In this document: positions 8,644 through 18,659 of the stretch, piece by piece
How the letters are laid out: each line of letters begins with the position of its first letter
Numbering within the stretch: the stretch's first letter is position 1
Origin: CAZYFH01 sp965197395
Lineage (GTDB): Bacteria; Acidobacteriota; Vicinamibacteria; Vicinamibacterales; UBA8438
Assembly: GCA_965197395.1 (NCBI GenBank)
Contig: CBDANB010000007.1
Location: 558,001-622,000 of the forward strand
DNA length: 64,000 nt
Direction of reading: 5' to 3'
Notes under the pieces: generated by a model
The model's database searches: none
What the model saw: only the letters and a program-made list of their open reading frames with translations
Told to the model about the DNA's origin: nothing
Made by a program: the position numbers and the translations under genes

Positions 8644-10080
8644 GGTCCGATGAGATATTGTCAATAGTTGTGGATCGGCGCTCGGCGTGATCAGGCGGCC
8701 TCCTTCCGATTCCCCGCGGTATTGCGTTCCTTCTGCACCCCGTCGACGAAGACCACGCCCGCACGAACGAGCGGCAAGAGGTGTGCGCCGTTGAGGCGCC
8801 GCCAGCGATGCTGCGCCATGTCCAGCAGCTTGTAAGCCATCAGCAGCCCCTTCGTGCGGGAGCCCGCACCTTTGGTGACCCGTTGCCGTAGCCGGACGGT
8901 CGCGAAGGGCGACTCGATGACGTTGGTCGTCCGCAGGTGGATCCAGTGCTCAGCGGGGAACGCGAAGAAGGTGAGCAGGGACTCCCGGTCAGCCGCCAGG
9001 CACGCCGCCGCCTTCGGATACTTGGCCCCGTACTCGGTCACGAAGCCCTTGAGGTGTTCTTCGGCCTGCTCTCGCGTGTCGGCCGCCAGGATGTCGTGGA
9101 GCACGCGCTTCGCCTTCGGCTGGAGGCGCTTCGGCAACTTGTCGAGCACGTTGCCCAGCTTGTGGAACCAGTCGCGTTGCTCGGCCGTGTCCGGCCAGAC
9201 GTCCCGGACGGCCGCCCAGAAGCCCAGGGCGCCGTCGCCGACCGCGACCACGGGGGCCTGCAGGCCGCGGCGCTGGAGATCACGCAGCACCTCCGCCCAA
9301 CTGTCCGTGCTCTCACGGTAGCCGTCCTCGAGCGCGACGAGCTCCTTGGTCCCGTCGGGCCGGACCCCGATCATCACCAGCGTGCAGAGCCGGTCGTCCT
9401 CAAGCCGGATGTTGAAGTGGATGCCATCCACCCAGACATACACGTAGTCGCAGGCGGCCAGGTCCCGCTGGCGGAATTGCCGATACTCGGCCTCCCACAC
9501 CGCGGTCAAGCGCGCGATGTTAGTCGCACTCAAGCCGGCCGCGTCGTCCCCGAGCAGCACGGGCAGCGCCTCGCGGAAGTCCCCCGTCGACAACCCGCGC
9601 AGATACAGAATCGGCAACACCTCGGCGACCTTGGGAGAGCGCCGCATGTACGGCGGGAGAATGCGACTGGTGAACCGCTCACGCTGACCCGCCCCATCCA
9701 CCCGCTTGTCGTTCACGCGGGGCGCTTGCACCTCGAGCGTCCCTGCGCCGCACGTCACTTTGCGCGCCTTGCCCCGGCCGTTGCGGACCACCAGCCGGCG
9801 ACCTGCCTCGTCGTGCGCGGCCTGGTGCGTCTCCACATACTGCGCGACCTCGGCTGCCAGGGCCGTCATCAGCATCCGCCGAGCCCCTTCCCGGGCCAGC
9901 TCATCGAGGGTCCGCTCCTCCGTCCCCTCTTCCGTTTCCGCGGCCGTGTCGAGTACCTTCAGCATGGGTGGCGTCTCCTTTCACCGGCCTACCAGCCGGC
10001 ATTTTCGCGTTTGTCACGCGAAAGGATACGCCGCCTTCTTCACGCTGCCGATCCACAACTTCCGGTTATATCTCCGGTCC
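8644..10080. mobile_element. IS256-family insertion sequence
   Basis: The terminal inverted repeats are read as GGTCCG...AGATAT...AGTTGTGGATCGGC on the left and its near complement ending CCGGTCC on the right, about 36 bp with mismatches. The only gene is the mutator-type transposase. No target duplication is obvious. Its right end cuts the RepA-like gene near its C-terminus. Confidence 0.8.
8691..9965 (-). CDS. IS256-family (mutator type) transposase
   Basis: 424 residues, the usual length of the family, and apparently intact. The DDE triad can be seen as VWVDGIHFN (first Asp), VAVGDGALGFW (second Asp) and TTNVIESPFATVR (Glu). The N-terminal helical region is rich in Glu and Arg, as in the family. 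It is the sole gene of the insertion sequence at 8644-10080 and is oriented toward the kinase gene. Copy-and-paste transposition is known for IS256; activity here is possible because no frameshift is seen. Confidence 0.93.
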   Translation of the reverse strand: MLKVLDTAAETEEGTEERTLDELAREGARRMLMTALAAEVAQYVETHQAAHDEAGRRLVVRNGRGKARKVTCGAGTLEVQAPRVNDKRVDGAGQRERFTSRILPPYMRRSPKVAEVLPILYLRGLSTGDFREALPVLLGDDAAGLSATNIARLTAVWEAEYRQFRQRDLAACDYVYVWVDGIHFNIRLEDDRLCTLVMIGVRPDGTKELVALEDGYRESTDSWAEVLRDLQRRGLQAPVVAVGDGALGFWAAVRDVWPDTAEQRDWFHKLGNVLDKLPKRLQPKAKRVLHDILAADTREQAEEHLKGFVTEYGAKYPKAAACLAADRESLLTFFAFPAEHWIHLRTTNVIESPFATVRLRQRVTKGAGSRTKGLLMAYKLLDMAQHRWRRLNGAHLLPLVRAGVVFVDGVQKERNTAGNRKEAA

Positions 10081-11767
10081 GATTCCGATTGAGCCCACTA
10101 GCGACCGCCCGCGTGGACCGCCCTGGGTTCTGTTGCACGTAGTTGAAAACCGCCTCCTCCAGTTCGCTTCCGTTCGCCTGCTGGCCAGCGTTGGGTCCAG
10201 GCGCAACCTCAACGACGCACGAACCGTAACAGGGCGTCAAACGCAAACGCACGCGACGGAAGGGTTCTGCGTCGCGTTGTTTCTCGCAGGTGAGAACTTG
10301 CATCTTGGACAGTGACCACAGCGTGTCGCACGCCCCGCGCAACGCACTCGAGCCTCGCTCGCCGGTTCCCGCACGGTTCGTGTGATGGACCCACGAGAAC
10401 GTGCAACCTACCCGCCGCCGAACTTCGTCGGTGTGCTCCACGAGGAGCCCCATGTCTCGCGCCGAGTTCTCGTCTCCGCCGGGCATACACCTCGCGAGGG
10501 TGTCGCCGATCACCAACGTCGGGGCGACCGTCCCCGCGACCTTGATAAAGCGAGCTACTGCGCGAGGGTCCAAGAAATTGGCTATATCCGAGTTTCCCAA
10601 ATAGCGTAAGCACCTGATATCCCAGTCTTTCCGGGGTAAATCGAGCGTTCGGCGTGTACAGGTCGACGGTGTTGACGCGAACATAGTTGTTCGCCGGTCG
10701 ACTGCAGTCCGAGGACGCAGCGGTCCAGTTCGACATCACGCATGGGCCCCCTCCCTGGGAGCCATCTTGTCGCGCACGGACGGGCCCTGTGGAAGCTGAC
10801 GGCGCCGTGGACGCACAGAACGCGCCCACCGTGCCTTGGAAAACGCTGTGCGTTTTCCACGAGCTCCCACAGGGCCTTTCCAATCAAATCACCCACGAAA
10901 AACCCCGAAAGGCCCCAAAATGGCGTTGGGAAACCCGGATAGACCCAAGAAATTCACCGGTTCGTTCCAGATACTCATCCCGAGCGGCTCGTCGTCGCGA
11001 TAGCCGTGCGCCGACTTCCAAGCATGAACTCGCGCCTTCAGCCCGGCCCCATCCGCCGCGATGTAGATCACCGGACCGGGACGACCGACCTTCACGTCTA
11101 GCCAGTGCCGCCCCGTGGCAACGGATAAGGCGAGGTCGAGGCTCAAAAAGGTCTTACCGGTCCCCGGTGGGCCAATCCCAACCACGAAGCCGCCGGCCGG
11201 AATCCGGCCGTCAACCAGCGCCTCGGGTTCTCTACCGGTCAACAGAGTCACATCATCCACCAGCGGTCCGCAGCTATCGCTAGGCTGCATGACTTCGCGG
11301 CGGATGTCGTCCAGAGACTCCGCGAGCCGCGTTGGCCCGCCGTTCAAAGCTGCAGAAGGGTCGTCACACAGCTCGCGCTTGTAGCGCGCCATCGCCCCCC
11401 ATTGCTGTCGTGCCGCCCAAGTCGCCTGGATTCGATCAATGTGCTCACGAATATTCTTCCCTGGAAGCCTTATGCCGTGGTCGGAAAGCTCGCAGAGATA
11501 GGCGTGTCCACCGTCCAGTTTGTCGCCGAGCGCCTCTCTGATGAGCGACACAGTGGGGACCACCCCGCGATCATCTAGGCTAAACGCTTCTGTCAGCACT
11601 TTCTGGTGGTCGGCCCTCCACAGGTGCTCTGGGCGTAAACGCAGCTCGCGAATGACTGGAATTATGTCGGCGGGATGCTGCAGCATTGCGCCAAGCAGAA
11701 CCTGCTCGCTATGGCGTGCGTCTGGCGCGCGGTCCTCGTCGACGACGCCTGACATCACGCCGCTCAT
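10081..11767 (-). pseudogene. RepA-like AAA ATPase, interrupted twice
   Basis: The first part (11767 to 10947) has a DnaB-N-like helical domain (SEQVLLGAML...), then a P-loop GPPGTGKTFL and a Walker-B-like VIYIAADG, matching the RecA-like RepA/AAA_25 helicases of plasmids and integrative elements. A 367-bp MITE at 10580-10946 then splits it; the 8-bp duplication AAGAAATT codes for Asn-Phe-Leu on both sides, so removing the element and one duplicate restores the frame (NFLDPRAVARFI...). The C-terminal winged-helix-like part (LEEAVFNYVQQNPG) is cut by the IS256 end at 10080. Almost certainly inactive. Its start overlaps the upstream AlpA-like gene by 4 bases. Confidence 0.88.
10580..10946. mobile_element. 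MITE family 1, copy 1 (367 bp)
   Basis: Ends read GGCTATATCCGAGTTTCCC on the left and, inverted, GGGTCTATCCGGGTTTCCC on the right. It is flanked by the perfect 8-bp duplication AAGAAATT (10572-10579 and 10947-10954). There is no transposase gene. The interior holds a hairpin GGAAAACG/CGTTTTCC nested in a longer CCCTGTGG/CCCACAGGG pairing. About 99% identical to the copy at 36939. Confidence 0.93.
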
Positions 11768-11997
11768 CGCGCCCTCACATCGCGCAGGCGCGGCACATAC
11801 TCGACCGGCTCGGCCTGCCGCATCAGCCAGCGATCCACATCCTCAGCCAGGAACCGCCAACACCTGCGACCGCCGATCTTGAAGCCACGCAAACGGCCGG
11901 CGCGGGCTTCCCTGAGGATCGTGCCGTCGCTGCACAGAGCTCGTGCCGCGGCACCCCGCACATTGAGCCACGGCGTAGAACGGTCAAGGTCCGCCAC
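11764..11997 (-). CDS. AlpA/excisionase-like helix-turn-helix protein
   Basis: 77 residues. The pattern is that of MerR-like excisionases and AlpA regulators: a conserved start (WLNVRGAAARALCSDGTI), basic recognition region (REARAGRLRGFKIGGRRCWRF) and VDRWL near the end, typical of the DNA-binding domain family HTH_17. It overlaps the XRE gene upstream by 14 bases and the RepA-like gene downstream by 4, so the three form one operon. A role in excision or control of the element is inferred. Confidence 0.8.
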   Translation of the reverse strand: MADLDRSTPWLNVRGAAARALCSDGTILREARAGRLRGFKIGGRRCWRFLAEDVDRWLMRQAEPVEYVPRLRDVRAR

Positions 11998-12196
11998 GCG
12001 AGCGCTCCGCGTAATCGAGATCAGCTGGAGTGCACTCGAGCGCAGCCGCCAGTCGGGTGAGCTGGTCAGCCGTCGGCCTCAGGCCATGCTCAATGCGACA
12101 AATGATCGAGTAGTGAACCAGCGAAATGTCGTGAAGACGACGAAGACTCAGGCGGCGGGCCCGCCGCCGTTGCGCGAGCGGATGTGGGTTCTCCAT
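11984..12196 (-). CDS. XRE-family helix-turn-helix regulator
   Basis: About 70 residues from the ATG at 12196, chosen because GGGAGG lies five bases before it; a start 27 bases upstream lacks this. The sequence shows LAQRRRARRLSLRRLHDIS, then the recognition helix VHYSIICRIEHG and the PTADQLTRLAAAL helix, the normal XRE/Cro fold. It is the first gene of the XRE, AlpA-like, RepA-like operon and most likely represses that module. Confidence 0.82.
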   Translation of the reverse strand: MENPHPLAQRRRARRLSLRRLHDISLVHYSIICRIEHGLRPTADQLTRLAAALECTPADLDYAERSRGGP

Positions 12197-12367
12197 GCGA
12201 CCCTCCCAGTGCTCGCCCCCCAAGTTCCAGTCCTAAAAGACAAAAGGGGCCACCGGAGCACACAGCAAACGAAACAAAGACGGTTCCCGGCCGCACCAGG
12301 TCCTCGTCTCTCTCTGTTTGCCAGGTGATCCGGCAGCCCCTGAATCCACTCTCTAGGCGACCGAAAC

Positions 12368-13559
12368 CTAGTGTCCCGTAACAGTGGTTCGCGAACAGTT
12401 GTCATGCTGGGTGTGCAGCCAGCGTTCGCCGAGCAAACCGGGCGATGCTCGCGAGGATGTCGTCGGCACTCTTGGTCCAGACGAACGGCGTCGGTTGCTC
12501 ATTGGTCACCTCGATGAACTCTTGGATCGCGCGTTTGAGGGCCGCGACGCTCCGGTGGGCGCCGCGGCGAAGCTGCTTCGTCGTCAGCGCCGCGAACCAA
12601 CGTTCGACCAGGTTCATCCAGGACCCATAGGTCGGTGTGAAGTGCAGGTGGACCCGCGGGCGCTTGGCCAACCAGCGCTGAATGATCGCGGTTTTGTGCG
12701 TCCCGTAGTTGTCGACGATCAGGTGCACGTCCAGGTCGGCGGGGACGTGCGCGTCGATCGCATCGAGGAACCTGCGGAACTCGATCGAGCGATGCCGCTG
12801 GTGCATTTCGGCGAGCACCTCGCCCGTCTTGACGTCGAGGGCCGCAAACAGCGAGGTCGTTCCGTGCCGCCGATAATCATGCGTGCGCCGCTCGGCCTGC
12901 CCGGGTTGCATCGGCAGCAGGGGGGCCGTCCGATCCAACGCCTGAATCTGCGATTTCTCGTCCACGCAGAGCACAAGGGCATGGTCCGGCGGATTCACGT
13001 ACAGCCCGACGATATCGCGCACCTTCTCGACCAGCTGCGGGTCTGGCGACAGCTTGAAGGTCTCGCTGCGATGCGGCTGCAATCCAAACGCCTGCCAAAT
13101 GCGCTGGATGGTCATGTGACTCAGGCCCGTCGCCTTCGCCATATCGCGCGTGCTCCACTGCGTCGCCCCGCGAGGCGTGGTTTCCAGGGTTGCAATCACC
13201 ACCTGCTCCACCTGCGCATCGGTAATCCGCCGAGGCGTGCCCGGACGCGGTTCGTCGATCAGTCCCTCCAGGCGATCGCGCACGAAGCGTGTGCGCCACT
13301 TGCACACCGTGGTCCGCGAGACGTGGAACCGTTTGGCGATGCTCGTCGTCGAGCGGCCGGCGGCACACGCCAGAATGATGCGGGCGCGCCGCGCCACCTG
13401 CGGGGCACTGCGCGACCGGTGGGCCCACGAGTCGAGCCGTTGCCGTTCGTCGTCACTGACGGTCACTGTCACCGGGGCAGGACCTCTCACGTGCACCTCC
13501 TGCGAGGAATACGTCGAGGCACCATAAACCGTTTACTTATTTCTGTTACATGACACTAG
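12368..13559. mobile_element. IS630-family insertion sequence
   Basis: Inverted ends CTAGTGTCccGTAACAG (left) and CTGTTACatGACACTAG (right) bound a single transposase gene. The CTAG at each end includes the TA expected at IS630 targets. Confidence 0.88.
12402..13490 (-). CDS. IS630-family transposase
   Basis: About 362 residues from a GTG at 13490, which has AGGAGG five bases upstream; a GTG two codons earlier overlaps that site. N-terminal helix-turn-helix repeats (RSTTSIAKRFHVSRTTVCKW; QWSTRDMAKATGLSHMTIQRIW) are followed by the DDE nuclease: VLCVDEKSQIQA, HLIVDNYGTHK and MNLVERWFAALT supply Asp, Asp and Glu. Length and motifs are complete, so the enzyme may be active. It is the only gene of the element. 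Confidence 0.94.
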   Translation of the reverse strand: MRGPAPVTVTVSDDERQRLDSWAHRSRSAPQVARRARIILACAAGRSTTSIAKRFHVSRTTVCKWRTRFVRDRLEGLIDEPRPGTPRRITDAQVEQVVIATLETTPRGATQWSTRDMAKATGLSHMTIQRIWQAFGLQPHRSETFKLSPDPQLVEKVRDIVGLYVNPPDHALVLCVDEKSQIQALDRTAPLLPMQPGQAERRTHDYRRHGTTSLFAALDVKTGEVLAEMHQRHRSIEFRRFLDAIDAHVPADLDVHLIVDNYGTHKTAIIQRWLAKRPRVHLHFTPTYGSWMNLVERWFAALTTKQLRRGAHRSVAALKRAIQEFIEVTNEQPTPFVWTKSADDILASIARFARRTLAAHPA

Positions 13560-13568
13560 CAGCCGAGC

Positions 13569-13609
13569 TGTCTCCACGGACATTCTGCACTTTGCCGCGC
13601 GAGTTGTCG
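13569..13609. repeat. Solo end of the IS element found at 45371
   Basis: TGTCTCCACGGACATTCTGC and the following bases to 13609 match the left end at 45371-45413 almost base for base. The similarity resumes weakly near 13710-13770, but the transposase gene is absent, so this is a deletion relic. Confidence 0.75.
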
Positions 13610-13635
13610 TCTCGGTGAGGCTAGCCCGTTTCCCT

Positions 13636-13672
13636 CGGTGGACACCCAAACCCGGGTTTGAGGTGTCCACCG
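13636..13672. repeat. 37-bp near-perfect palindrome
   Basis: Arms CGGTGGACACC and GGTGTCCACCG enclose CAAACCCGGGTTTG, itself a palindrome; only one base is unpaired. GGTGGACACC also occurs at IS3-family ends nearby, so two IS ends meeting head to head is one explanation; an operator for a dimeric regulator is another. Confidence 0.6.
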
Positions 13673-13773
13673 ACGCGTTTCACGCCGGCGGACGTCCCGC
13701 ATCTAGCTGGAGGAGTTGAGTGGCCTTAGCGAACGGGCGATGATCATCCGGATGACCACCGCGGCCCGCCCGC

Positions 13774-14172
13774 TTACGTTAACCACGGGACCCGTCTAAT
13801 ATCGTCTATCGTCTCGGCGATCTGCTTCGCGATAGGGAGGGCGTCGTCGATTGGGATTGGCCCCTCGGCGATGCGATCCGCCAAGGTCGGCCCCTCGACC
13901 AGTTCGAGGACCAGCGCCTTGGTGCCCTCGGCTTCTTCCAGCCCGTAGATGTGCCCGATGTTGGGATGGTTCAGCGAGGCGAGGACTTTGGCTTCGCGCT
14001 CGAAGCGGGCAAGGCGGTCGGGGTCAGACGTGAAGGCGTCCGGCAGCACCTTGAGCGCCACGTCGCGGTCGAGCTTGGTGTCGCGGGCGCGGTAGACCTC
14101 TCCCATACCGCCGGCGCCGATCTGAGCGGTGACGGTGTAGGGGCCGAGGGTGGTGCCGGGCTGCAGAGGCAT
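13774..14172 (-). pseudogene. Serine/threonine kinase, N-terminal fragment
   Basis: 132 residues. The start MPLQPGTTLGPYTV, glycine loop GAGGMGEVYRAR, VALKVLP and the hinge region VLELVEGPTLADRI are all present, but the sequence leaves the kinase family after ALPIAKQIAE, before the HRD loop, and stops. It begins 4 bases after the stop of the upstream disrupted kinase, so it was once the second gene of a kinase tandem. It lacks catalytic residues and cannot be an active kinase. Confidence 0.85.
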
Positions 14173-16868
14173 GGGGTCAGTTCACGGGGACGCGCGTTTT
14201 GAGCTCCTCGAACCAGTGCTGGACGATGATCATCCCTGTGAAGCCGTCTGAAGATTGCTCTGCGGGCACTTTCATGAAGAAACGTTGCCCGTCGGGCGCA
14301 AGATCGTACAACTGGGGAACCTGACCAAGATCCGCCGCCAACGCGTCGAGAAATCCGGTGTTGGCCATCGCCACCGTCGGAGCGCCGTGCTCGAACGCCG
14401 GGTCTGTCTCGACATCGACGACCTGGATGCCAGACCCCGGATCCACGAAGTACAAGTGTTGTCCCCCCGGCGACCAAAGCGGACCGAAGCCGAAGCCCGT
14501 CGAGATCTGCCATCTTCCTTCGTCCAGGTTCGGAAACGGCCGCACGACAACGTCCAGTGCGCCTGATTCGACCGATGTATACGCGAGCCACCGGCCGTCC
14601 GAGGAGAGGTCTGGAAACGCCCCGTCGAGGAGCATCTCCGCGGTCCGGTCGCCGTCGACGTTGAGGACGCCGATGTCACTTTTGAGTCCTACGCCGATTT
14701 CAAAAGATGCGCGGGTGAAGAGCAGTCGACCGTCTGCGGTCCAAGTCGCGGGAGCCACCGGCTCGGCAGCCTCGAGCAGCTGCTCCACTTCGCCGGTGCC
14801 ATCGGCGGCCCTCCAGAATAGCCCTCCGCCGTCACGCGACGAGTAGAACACGACGCGCTCACTGTCAGGGGTCCACATGGGATCCCGGTCCACTCCCTCA
14901 TCGAAGGTCAGCCGGGTCAGCGGGCCTTGGTCGAGACGCCAAATCCAAACGTCTCGCTGACTCCCATCGCCGATGTCGACAGCGATGCGGGTGCCATCGG
15001 GCGACACGCTGATGGTGCGGTAGCGTCGGCGAGGGGCTGGCGTCAGCGTTTCATCTCCATCACGAGTGACCCATGCGAGTCGGTACTCACGGGGCCCGCC
15101 GTCCCTTGCCGGGACATACACGAGCGCGCCGGTGTTCGAGACACTGAAGTGAGCCGCCCCGCCGGTGTTCCCGGCCTGACGCACACCCTCAACGAGTGCC
15201 ACCGGCCCGCCGGTCACTTCAGGAGGGGAGGGCTCGAACGGCACCGCAACGATCCTGTCGTCCTGCGCATAGACGAGATGACCGGTCGACACATACCGCC
15301 CATCGCGGCCGTCGACCAGCACCCGGCGCTCGCCGGTGGTCACCGACTGCGCGACCACTTCCGCCGTGTTCCACGAGCCGGGTCCGTCCGAGCGTAGCGT
15401 GTAGAGTACCCATTCGCCGCCCGGAAGCATCTGCGGTCCGTGCGCCGCCTCGGGCTCTTCGAGCGCCACCACGACGTCGGCGGTCCCGCCTGCCGCCGAG
15501 ACTCGCACGATACTGGTGCGGTGGCCATACACGATCGTGTCGTCGGCGCCCCAGCTGGCCCCATCGATCTCCAGGCTGACGATTTGTTGCTCACCGAAGA
15601 TGGTGTCGGGGGCGGCGTCGGTGATCGTCACCGGCACCCCGCCACTGACCGCGACTCGCCTCACCTGACCGTCGGCCCAGAAGCCGATCGACTGGCTGTC
15701 GTGCGAGAAGAACGGCCCTCGGGCGTTCTCCGTACCCGCAATCGCCACCGCCTCCAGTTGGTCGACCGATCGCAGCCAGAGCGCCCCGTTGGCGCCATAG
15801 ACGACCCGCGTCCCATCCGGGGAGATGGCGACCAGTGGACGGTCGTCGCGGTCGAACCTCTGGTCGGCGGCGAGAGGAATCGCAAAGCGCGCAAGCTGGG
15901 CCGGCGCTGGACGGGTCAACGACCAGGCGGCAAGCGCCGCGATCGCTGCCACCGCCGACACGATACCAATCGCCGGAACCGGCCGTTGCCAGAGCTGGCG
16001 TGTCCCAGAGGCGACGGTGCTCTCAGACGGAGCCGGCACGGACGTCTCGAACGCGCCCTCCATCGCCAGCCGCACATCGCCAACGGCCTGCACACGTTGC
16101 TTGGGGTCTTTCTGGAGGCACGCGTGCAGGAGTTTGGCGATCCTCGCCGGCGCGTCGCTGGGTACGGCGTCCCACGTCGGTTGCGCCTCCAGCACCTTTG
16201 CGAGGGTCAGGGACACATCATCGCCTCGGAACACGCGTTGCCCGGTGAGCATCTCGTAGAGCACGCACCCGAACGCCCAGATGTCCGCCCGCTTATCCAC
16301 GGGCTTGCCCTTGGCTTGCTCCGGTGCCATATACGCGGCCGTCCCGATCACCATCCCCATCTGCGTCGCCGCCGCCGTCAACGAGATCGTCGGCGACTCC
16401 GACGCACTGGCCCCGCTCGCCTCTGGCTGGAACGCCTTCGCCAGCCCGAAGTCCAGCACCTTCACCGTGCCGTCCTCCCGCACCTTGATGTTCGCGGGCT
16501 TGAGGTCCCGATGAATGACCCCGGTCTCGTGCGCGGCTTCCAGCGCCTCGGCGATCTGCTTCGCAATCGGCAGCGCCTCATCCAGCGGGATCGGCCCCTT
16601 GGCGATCCGGTCGGCGAGGGTGGGCCCTTCGACCAGTTCCAGAACGAGCGCCGGGGTGTCGTCCGACTTCTCGATGCCGTGGATCTGCGCGATGTTCGGG
16701 TGGTTCAGGCTGGCCAGCACCTGTGCTTCCCGCTGGAACCGGGCGAGGCGATCCGGGTCGGCCGCGAAGGCGTCGGGGAGATAGGATGAAGCGGCTGGTC
16801 GTCCCCACGTGGTAGCTTGCGCTCCACAATTTTCAAACGCGCTCAAGGCGCAACAAGGGAGACCAGCC

Positions 16869-17909
16869 ATGGAGCATATTGGCATCGACGTGCACAAGCG
16901 GGAAAGTCAAATCTGCATCCTCACGCCAGAGGGCGAGATCATCGAACGACGGATTCAGAGTACGCGGCAGCGATTCACCGCCCTGTTCCAAGCACGGGCG
17001 CGGGCGCGGGTCCTGCTCGAGGCGACGACCGAAAGCGAATGGGTGGCACAGACGATCGAGCAGTGCGGCCACGAGGTCATCGTGGCGGATCCGAACTACG
17101 CCCCGATGTATCCCGAACGGCGCCGGCGTGTGAAGACGGATCGGCGCGATGCGCGGATGCTGGCCGAGGCGGCCCGACTCGGCTCCTATCGCCCGGCGCA
17201 TCGCGTGTCGGCCGCGCAGCACCGGGTGCGGCGCCAGCTCCGGGTGCGTGACCTGCTGGTGCGGACCCGCGGACGCACCATCGCCCTGGTGCGCGCGCTG
17301 GTGCGTCGGGAGGGGCTGCGGGTCCGGGCGGGAGACGCTGACCGGTTCGGCACGTATGTGAAGGAGCTCGAGCTCCCCGACGAGCTGCAGACCGCGCTGC
17401 GGCCACTGCTCGCCCTCTGGGAGCAGCTAACCGCGCAACTGGCCGCCGCCGATGCCGAGGTCACAGCGACGGCCGCCGCGAACCCCGTGGTGCACCGCTT
17501 GACGACCGCGCCGGGGGTGGGCCCCCTCATCGCGACGGCGTTTGTCGCGACCCTCGATGAGGCGGGCCGCTTTCGCGGGGCCCATCAGGTCGAGAGCTAT
17601 CTCGGCCTCGTCCCCAGTGAGGACAGCTCCGCGGACCGCCGCCGCCGGGGCCACATCACCAAGGCGGGCAATCCGCGCATGCGCTGGTTGCTGGTGCAAG
17701 CCGCGTGGGCGGCGCTCCGGTCCCGCCGGGCTGAGGCCGCGGGCCTGCGCGCCTGGGCCGAGCAACTGGCCACGCGCCGCGGCCGGCGCATCGCCACCGT
17801 GGCCGTCGCGCGCCGGTTGGCGGGGATCCTGTTTGCGATGTGGCGGGACCAGACGGTCTATGACGGGCGCCGCGTCGGGGTCGGGCTGCCGGCCGGGGCG
17901 GGCGGGTAA
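16869..17909 (+). CDS. IS110-family DEDD transposase
   Basis: About 346 residues from ATG 16869 (MEHIGIDVHKRESQ); GGGAGA upstream supports it over an earlier in-frame ATG. The RuvC-like DEDD domain starts with GIDVHKRESQI and continues with LLEATTES and KTDRRDARMLAEAA. The C-terminal Tnp_20-type domain has TAPGVGPLIATAFVA and the catalytic-serine region around SYLGLVPSEDSS, then KAGNPRMRWLLVQAAW. Both domains are complete. Enzymes of this family work with a bridge/seeker RNA from the element's non-coding end. Confidence 0.94.
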   Translation: MEHIGIDVHKRESQICILTPEGEIIERRIQSTRQRFTALFQARARARVLLEATTESEWVAQTIEQCGHEVIVADPNYAPMYPERRRRVKTDRRDARMLAEAARLGSYRPAHRVSAAQHRVRRQLRVRDLLVRTRGRTIALVRALVRREGLRVRAGDADRFGTYVKELELPDELQTALRPLLALWEQLTAQLAAADAEVTATAAANPVVHRLTTAPGVGPLIATAFVATLDEAGRFRGAHQVESYLGLVPSEDSSADRRRRGHITKAGNPRMRWLLVQAAWAALRSRRAEAAGLRAWAEQLATRRGRRIATVAVARRLAGILFAMWRDQTVYDGRRVGVGLPAGAGG

Positions 17910-18294
17910 GTCCCCGGTGGCGCTGTCGGGTAACTGATTGAGGTCCGGGGTGTCAGGGTTGGTGGGTGAGCACGTGAAGATCCTTGGTCGCACGCGAGGC
18001 CGGCAGGGAGATGGTGCCGCCCCCCATTCGGATCGTCTCTTGCGCCGGCGATCAGAGGCATCGCCCTTGTCGAGCGCGAATAGAAGGATGACGCACCTCG
18101 CGGCCTCCGCCCGGTGCGTCTACGAGGTTGACACCCTGGCGACCGAGTCCGGACCCGTGAACGGGACACTGAGCTGCCAACCCGTTCGCGCGCACCCACC
18201 AGCTGGGTGAGGAGACGGCGCGCTCACTGGAGGGTGTATCGGAGACGTGTGAGCTTCTACGAACAACGAGGTGACTTGACAAGCCGCTTCATAG
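17910..18294 (+). other. Candidate guide (bridge/seeker) RNA region of the IS110-type element
   Basis: 385 bases between the transposase stop and the right end, with no plausible gene. In IS1111-type elements the targeting RNA is encoded in this position. I infer the role from position only; no secondary structure was computed. Confidence 0.4.
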
Positions 18295-18659
18295 AAGGAT
18301 CTTCAGCGCGACGTCACGGCCCAGTTGCGTGTCGGTGGCCCGATAGACCTGGCCCATGCCGCCTTCGCCGATGAGGGCGGTCACGTCGTAATGCCCGAGC
18401 CGGGAGCCGACGGTCAGGGCCATGAGTTGTCCGGGAACGGCAGATCCCCGCGATTGTAGCGGTCAGCGGCGAATAGCTCCACCGCCCTGCACAGAATGGC
18501 TCTCGCTGCCGTTTGAACGGTTGCTGGCGGGGATCTGCGGCGTGAACGGCAGTGGGAGAGGATGCCCTCAGCGAGGGCCGCAGTAGGCGTTCCGACGCTG
18601 GCTATCGCTGCACCAGATCAGGGGCCGCAGCGACGTGCTCGGGTAGCAAGAACCATCGC

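Larger units (their letters stand above)
16781..18294. mobile_element. IS110-family element, IS1111-like layout
   Basis: A single DEDD transposase gene lies near the left end, followed by 385 non-coding bases. Subterminal inverted repeats ATGAAGCGGCTgGTC (16786-16800) and GACaAGCCGCTTCAT (18278-18292) differ at one position. Short left and long right non-coding flanks plus subterminal repeats match the IS1111 subgroup. It sits in a kinase gene between VALKIL and PDAFAAD, with no target duplication, as usual for this family. Confidence 0.88.
14177..18423 (-). pseudogene. Serine/threonine kinase with propeller, split by an IS110/IS1111-type element
   Basis: The start at 18423 (MALTVGSRLGHYDV) runs through the glycine loop GEGGMGQVYRAT and the catalytic Lys (VALKIL) and then hits the insertion at 18294. 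The rest resumes at about 16780 with PDAFAADPDRLARF and continues intact: HRDLKPANI, DFGLAKAFQ, APE, one transmembrane helix and a full propeller ending at 14177. As read today, the long piece has an unrelated leader from the insertion and lacks the glycine loop and Lys, so kinase activity is unlikely. A TACAAT lies about 30 bases before the original start. Confidence 0.9.

Noticed and set aside
10582..10896. Protein gene in MITE 1
   Set aside because: The frame is lost in copy 2 through a deletion, and the sequence is explained by nested hairpins.
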